From contig OX578146.1 in NCBI GenBank assembly GCA_951213105.1, forward strand, positions 109,727,776 to 109,791,775: a stretch of DNA of 64,000 nucleotides, written 5' to 3'. How positions within the stretch are numbered: the first letter of the stretch is position 1; each line of letters starts with the position of its first letter. The notes below the pieces were generated by a model. That model made no database searches and was not told where the DNA came from. It was given only the letters and a program-made list of their open reading frames with translations. This DNA comes from Amaurobius ferox (taxonomy: Eukaryota; Arthropoda; Arachnida; Araneae; Amaurobiidae). Of the stretch, positions 58,521-64,000 are shown one piece after another. The position numbers and the translations under genes were made by a program.

Positions 58521-58600
58521 TTTTTCTCCGATATGTGGCGCTGCATGACCGGTAACACTATGTATACGATCAGAGTTATACCTAACGCCATGTTGTGGAC
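58521..58600 (+). promoter_or_regulatory. Cassette 9 alternative promoter
   Basis: TTTTTCTCCGATATGTGGCG then CTGCATGACCGGTAACACTA (GGCGCT 58537-58542), and ATACCTAACGCCATGTTGTG (CGCCAT 58586-58591), 49 bp on, followed by TTACAGTCAACAGTATT. Confidence 0.88.
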
Positions 58601-58720
58601 ATTACAGTCAACAGTATTTCTCTTACTTATTTTTGTAATAACATCATAGTAAGTGTGCAATAAAATGTGAATTAAGATGTTACCATTTTATCAATTTGGC
58701 GTTTGAGAGACAGAATTGAG

Positions 58721-58790
58721 ATGAATAGTTTAACACTGACTGCTCTTATTACTTTTGTAGTATGTATATACCGAAGTTCATCAGCAGGAG
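58721..58790 (+). CDS. sDscam: Cassette 9, signal-peptide first exon
   Basis: Encodes MNSLTLTALITFVVCIYRSS then SAG plus one base; donor GTAAGA; 70 nt, the longest of the eight. Confidence 0.87.
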
Positions 58791-59929
58791 GTAAGACATT
58801 TTTCGTTTTCATTCAAAGTAGTATTTTAATTATGTATTATATGCTAAAGTTTTAAAACTTGCCTGCATTGTCTAGAATTATATTATGCCCTCAATAGATG
58901 CAACTAGGTGTTGCATTTTTTATTTAAACTGTGCAATAATTAAAATATTATTCTCTAATAACGAAATATGATGCTCCAATAGCGAATGTCTATTTCAAAG
59001 AAATGTAAAGAGAATATTACATTGAACAAAGATATGTTTCCATGTATAAGTTTTGAAAAACGCTATCGTTATACAGTGTATCTGATAATTATCTTTTATT
59101 AATTAGTATTAATTTTTGGTTTAGTCCAAATAGACGTACTTTTATATATGGTGCAAATAGACGTACTTTTTAAAAATAAAGTCTTTCCGTGCTTAGAAAA
59201 TCCAAACATTGTAATTATTCTCTATAAAGTCTTAAATGTATTTTTAAATATTAAATTGAAAGCATTCAAGATTTGTTTCATGATATTTAATATTTGTTTG
59301 CTTATGTTATAGTAGTGTATTTCAAAGTGTATTCCCTTGAACGCTGGGGTTCTGCGACAGTATTCTTAATTCTAGGGGTTCCATGACGTGATAGTTTTGA
59401 GTAAGTTTTCTTATAAATTAAAACAATGTGTAAAATTAATACATAATTCGGGCCACAATTTGCTTTTTCTAATTTTGGGGTTGATCCATCAAATTGAATT
59501 TTAAAAGTGTTCCGCGCCCAAAGAAGTTTGAAAAACACTGTGTTATCGCAAACAAATATGGATGGTTATATCAAACAATAATATATTGTAATTTTTGAAT
59601 TTCTATTTCAACTTCAGTTATTAGGAAAAAAAGAAACATACTAATCAGATATATAATTTTATTAAACATATGTATGATATAAATTATATAATTTACTAAG
59701 TAAATTAACCTATGAATTTAGTTAAGCTACTACAACTGCATTTTAAGCGAATTTATTTATCGTTATCCAGAAAAACTATTACCAGAAATTTTTTTTTAAT
59801 TTACGCTAGTATGATTTGGTCTTAAAATATGAATTTGTATAAATTCTTAATTAAATAAGTAAACATTAGAAAAATGCAGAAGCATAAATTTCTCTTGTGG
59901 GCTATTAATATCTATATCTTTTTCTGTAG

Positions 59930-60211
59930 AAGCTCCTGTAGTAGCCAACTTCATATTTCCTTCAGCTCTAAAAGAAGGTGAAAGAGGCAGTGCTACTTGC
60001 ACCATAAAATCTGGAGAAAGACCATTGCAGTTTAAATGGAAAAAAGACGGTCAGGATATTGTGGAGTCTTCCAATATTGAGATCCAATCCATAAAAGATT
60101 CATCATTTTTATTTATTGAATCGGTGACAGCTAAAAGTTCCGGAAACTATACTTGCATAGTAACTAATGCTTTTGGAAGTGACAGATTCACAGCAGTTTT
60201 AACGGTAACAG
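59930..60211 (+). CDS. sDscam: Cassette 9, Ig1 exon
   Basis: Exon of 282 nt; acceptor TTTCTGTAG, donor GTACGT. Opens EAPVVANFIFPSALKEGERG, Cys24 in SATCTIKSGE, Trp37 in FKWKKDGQDI, Cys76 in SGNYTCIVTN. IKDSSFLFIESVTAK pairs with cassette 7. Confidence 0.95.
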
Positions 60212-60862
60212 GTACGTTTAGTTTGTTATACGGAAAAGCAAGAACATTTTATGTATTGTGGAATTTTAAATATGCAAGGATTGATATTTGTATTTATTAA
60301 ATTTCAAAGCAATATTGCATCTTGTATGACTTGACTGTTTTAAACAAAAGTAATAAAAAATGATGGCGATGCTAATTTAATTGGTTTCATTGCAAAATAT
60401 TCGGCATTTTATTATGTGAAGCAAATATTGTTTGCATCAAGGAGTAATTACTGTTCTATGCAGGAATTACTATATGATTACTCTTTTATAACTTTGATAA
60501 TTTTGTATATTAGATAACCGTTTTTCATTTCTCAAAAGCTCTTTAAATAAATGAGGAACAATTTGCTAATTTTTATGAAGGGTCCGTATAAAAAATTTAA
60601 TTTTATACTATTTACTAAAGCGTATTACGTGATCAAAACTGAATCAGTAAGAAAGGCTATCTTATTTAAAGCCTATCTTAAATTAGAACCATAGGTTTGT
60701 GACCAATCCTTCGAAAGGTATTTTGTCATGTAATCTTCTTGAAACATCCTGTATATTTCATTCTATAAATTTATAAATTTGTTACTGGATCTTTAACGTT
60801 AATCCCATAAAGCATTTTCATTGCAACAATAATTTTATTTCAATTTTATAACCATTTTATAG

Positions 60863-60976
60863 CCCCTCCGGAATGGATAAAAGAACCTTCTGACGTATTT
60901 TCCCAAGAAAGCGAGAGTCTTGAAATCGAATGTCTTGCGTCTGGAGTTCCAGCCCCAGTTATTAAATGGATTTTAG
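60863..60976 (+). CDS. sDscam: Cassette 9, Ig2a exon (GC donor)
   Basis: Exon of 114 nt; acceptor CATTTTATAG; the donor is GCAAGT, a strong GC-type site. It encodes APPEWIKEPSDVFSQESESL, Cys24 in EIECLASGVPAPVIKW and Trp36. Confidence 0.93.
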
Positions 60977-61899
60977 GCAAGTTGCACCCTTTTTTAATGT
61001 GGATATCTCACTGTTGATATCTCACTGTTTCGTAAAGAATATATACATATATTTTAATAAATAATTACTTTTTTATTATATATTTTATTGCATATATACA
61101 GATTGAAAATGTTGTCAAAATGTTCGTCACACATACACTATTATACTGATAAAATTAAATATATGTTATTACATTCTCATATTAAAATGAAAAGAAAGAA
61201 CAATATATTTCGAAAAACTTTGAATTTTATATTTTATAGAATGATTTAAGACCTCAAGAACACATTTCTAACACTATGAAATAATGTCCACGCGAGTGTT
61301 TGTATATGCAATTTGTGGATACAATTTCTCAAGAATATGGCCATTACAAAATATTATTTATTACCAATATTCACCTTAAATGTCTACAATACATCATTGC
61401 CTGACTGATTTCATTGACAACCTGAAATTAAAATGGTTTAAAAAATTTTAAAAATACATTTTATTCGACTCAAAGCTCATAAGCAAACATATTCACTTCT
61501 TGCAATACTTCAAAATTTTACATAATACTAATAATACTAATTTAAAACTATTGCAATAAAATTACTGTAAACATTTTGCAATCGTGGAGAGTTTAACACT
61601 TTGAGATTTGCTATCTATCATAACATAAACCATGTATAACATCAGTGGACCTAAATCATGGACTATGAATATACGAGAAGCTCGAGCGTGCGTAGCATTC
61701 CATTTGGATTTTTGATTATGTTAAATTTTATAAAACTTTCAGCGTTTTAATTCAAAATATTAGTGAATGAAAAAAAGTTTTCTTGCAATTATACTGTATT
61801 TGCTGTGAAACACGTTTTACAGGCATTGTTAGAAAATGCAATGCTGAGATAATATATGGGTTCCTTTGTATAGTCAAAGAATAATTACATGAATACTTA

Positions 61900-62280
61900 T
61901 TTATTTAATATTTTAATAAATTAATTATTTAAGATAAATATTAAATGCATTTTATGATATATTTATGAAATTTATTACAAATAATGTATAAATAATATAG
62001 AATAATATAATCAATATATAAATGTAAATATATATAATTAGTATTATTAATATATATTAATAATATTAATACCAAAAATATATGCATAATTATTAATTAA
62101 AGTTATTAATAATGATTGTTAATATGTGTTTTTAATAATATTTTTTAATAAACATGTTTACCAATTAATATTAATTAATTTTATAATTAATTTAATAATA
62201 AATTGTTTTAATTTAATAGCTAAACAGTTAAATAAATTAATTCATTTATTTAATAATTTCGTTAAATAACCTTTTTATAA
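61900..62280. repeat. AT-only low-complexity stretch
   Basis: Repeated TTAATAATATTAAT-like sequence directly before element copy C. No gene signal. Confidence 0.8.
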
Positions 62281-62349
62281 TGAAGATTCCATGGTATTAA
62301 TCGTTCAAGTGCAAATGGGTATGTGTTTTATGTATTGTAACATATTTTT

Positions 62350-62474
62350 ACTTTCCTTATATACATACTGTATAAGGAAAGTATTGTGACGGGGTCGAAA
62401 ATTCGAAATCGAGTTTTCGACGGAAGAGCACGTTTCAAGCATCCCTGATCACGAATCAAACATTTTTGAAGTGA

Positions 62475-62516
<42 letters not shown>

Positions 62517-63315
62517 TATGTGTGTGTGTGTGTCAGTGAGTCTGTGGAGACGATAACTGACCAACGAATGGACCGATTCGAACAAAATTTGGTACAAAAA
62601 TCACAATCCATAAACACTGGAAGCCTATTGTTTTTATATGTAATCGAATGTTCAGAACCCCCCCACCCCCACCCAAATTTTCGAATAAAATTTTGAAAAA
62701 ATCGTCAAAAAATCAAAACCACTAATAAAGTTACGCAAATAGACATTTCTTATGTAATTTTTCATTAAAAAACGATTGACATAAATTTTAGAACGCTAAC
62801 ATAAACCGTTCTCGAGATATTGCACATTTTTCAAAAAAAATTATTAAAAAGTCATATAAAATGAAAAAAAAATTTCCTATTGAGAAACATGTTCACTTTT
62901 CATATGTAATACCATGCGATAAATTGGGTGACATCATTCTCGTGGATCTAGCTCGTTCCATTCATGAAAAAATATACTTTGAGGAATACTTTTGTATTTG
63001 AACGCCAATAGTAATTTATCTGCTGTAAGAACAACTTATTTCTTCGTCCATAACGCTTGGCGAGATTTTGACGACGAATATGACGGAATGTCGCCAACTT
63101 GGCGACTTTTTGAAATGTTGCCAAATTAACGAAAATCTCGCCAAATGGATAAAAATGAAGCTAAATCAATGAAAATGACGGCTAATTGTAGAAAACTCAA
63201 TATCTTGGAAATAATATTAGTATCTACTATAAGAAAAACCTATTTATTTTACTGTAAAAGTAGTAAATTCATTACATTATATAAGGAAAGTCATGTGTTG
63301 CCCACATCAGATTTT
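62350..63315 (+). mobile_element. Unclassified ~930-bp dispersed element, copy C
   Basis: Starts ACTTTCCTTATATACATACT and continues GTATAAGGAAAGTATTGTGA. TG microsatellites lie at 62478-62511 and 62519-62533; the end is AAGTCATGTGTTGCCCACAT followed by CAGATTTTTTT. Flanked on the left by TTTTT. An extra C-rich tract (CCCCCCCACCCCCACCC) occurs at 62658-62674. Confidence 0.8.
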
Positions 63316-63963
63316 TTTAAATATAAAATGCATACGAAAAAATAGTAACTCTAAATTTGTTTCACAATTACAGAATCTAGGCATGAAAATGTTTTTTAAA
63401 GAAACTTTAGCCATTTAATTCATATTTATATCAAAATAGATTTTTTAATTTTTTCAAAATGTTTATCCCTTTCTGTCAAATAAATAATGCTGTGGGCAGT
63501 CCTCAAACTCCGAATAATATAAAGGTTTAATTTATAAACATCTACAGAAATTCCTTGATTTATCACCTTTAATGTATTTGCCAATTTCACTTTACATCCT
63601 GATATTTATGTTGATTGATTGATGATTCTTTGTGTGATTGATTTTCTTTGAGTGCTTGCAGATCTAATTTTATCACTTAACATTTTCAGCAGTTAATGTG
63701 CTTACGTTGAATATTAAATTATGGATCAAGGTAATTTGAAGGGACAAATAAGAAAAATATATTAATAAGTTTTACATTTTTTTCATCCTCTCTATGGTAT
63801 TTATTCCATTTAAATACTTGTTTAATGATGAAAATGATGTATGAGCATGCTCTCTATATTAATTTGTAATTGCTTGTTAGCTTGTCATAGAAGGCAACGA
63901 AGAACTAAAAAACATAAAACAAGTGCTATATATCAATCCATATATTATTTTTGTATGCATTTT

Positions 63964-64000
63964 ACTTTCCCTGCAATACATGGTAATGTATAGGGAAAGT
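63964..64000 (+). mobile_element. Left end of another ACTTTCC-hairpin element, cut by the window edge
   Basis: ACTTTCCCTGCAATACATGG then TAATGTATAGGGAAAGT forms the same type of terminal hairpin as copies A-C and resembles the 16363 subfamily (GGTAATGTATA). Confidence 0.6.

Larger units (their letters stand above)
58521..64000 (+). other. sDscam: Cassette 9 of the sDscam array (right edge, Ig2b not in window)
   Basis: Promoter 58521-58600, exons 58721-58790, 59930-60211 and 60863-60976; introns 1139 and 651 nt. The Ig2a-Ig2b intron runs past 64000 and is over 3 kb, containing AT-only low-complexity sequence (61900-62280) and element copy C. No Ig2b exon is visible before the window ends. Confidence 0.9.

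Noticed and set aside
61000..64000. Ig2b exon for cassette 9
   Set aside because: No stretch with the SMKGSYTCEANNG-type core was found before the right edge.

Overview
This is an AT-rich, intron-dominated eukaryotic window. It holds part of one gene locus on the + strand: a tandem 5' array of alternative first-exon cassettes of a shortened Dscam (sDscam) gene. That family is known from chelicerates, and the four-exon cassette form (signal peptide, Ig1, Ig2 first half, Ig2 second half; equivalent to Ig7-Ig8 of insect Dscam1) fits the sDscam-beta type. Together with SINE-rich, repeat-rich introns this suggests a chelicerate, most likely a spider; the species cannot be named from sequence alone.

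Layout: nine cassettes, all on +. Cassette 1 (Ig1 4935-5216, Ig2a 8053-8166, Ig2b 9425-9598) has no visible promoter or signal-peptide exon in the window. Cassettes 2-8 are complete in exon content: promoters at about 13.3, 19.7, 26.4, 33.4, 41.1, 47.2 and 54.7 kb. Cassette 9 (promoter 58.5 kb) has signal peptide, Ig1 and Ig2a, and its Ig2b must lie beyond the right edge. Ig1 exons are all 282 nt, Ig2a exons 114 nt and Ig2b exons 171-177 nt. Every internal boundary is phase 1, so cassettes are modular. No constant exons (Ig3, fibronectin III, membrane segment, cytoplasmic tail) are present; they should lie downstream of the window.

How it should work: each cassette has its own TATA-less promoter with two boxes 44-49 bp apart, a TGTGGCGCT-type box (resembling the core of insect CTCF sites) and a CGCCATNTT-type box (the YY1/Pho consensus). 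A transcript starting at cassette k would splice its signal peptide, Ig1, Ig2a and Ig2b, then join to the constant exons while skipping all later cassettes. Each Ig2b donor is followed after about 40-65 nt by a conserved intronic element (consensus TGCTGAGCAAGGTTCATGTC then AAA). It is the best candidate for a cis signal that guides this long-range splice. The arrangement resembles vertebrate clustered protocadherins.

The remaining sequence is introns and spacers with dispersed and tandem repeats: three copies of a roughly 930-bp unclassified element with a hairpin left end, diverged relatives, tRNA-derived SINEs including one with a full-length 5S rRNA-like head, a 52-bp minisatellite with five-unit higher-order structure, a 298-bp tandem repeat, and several shorter arrays. 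No credible minus-strand gene was seen.
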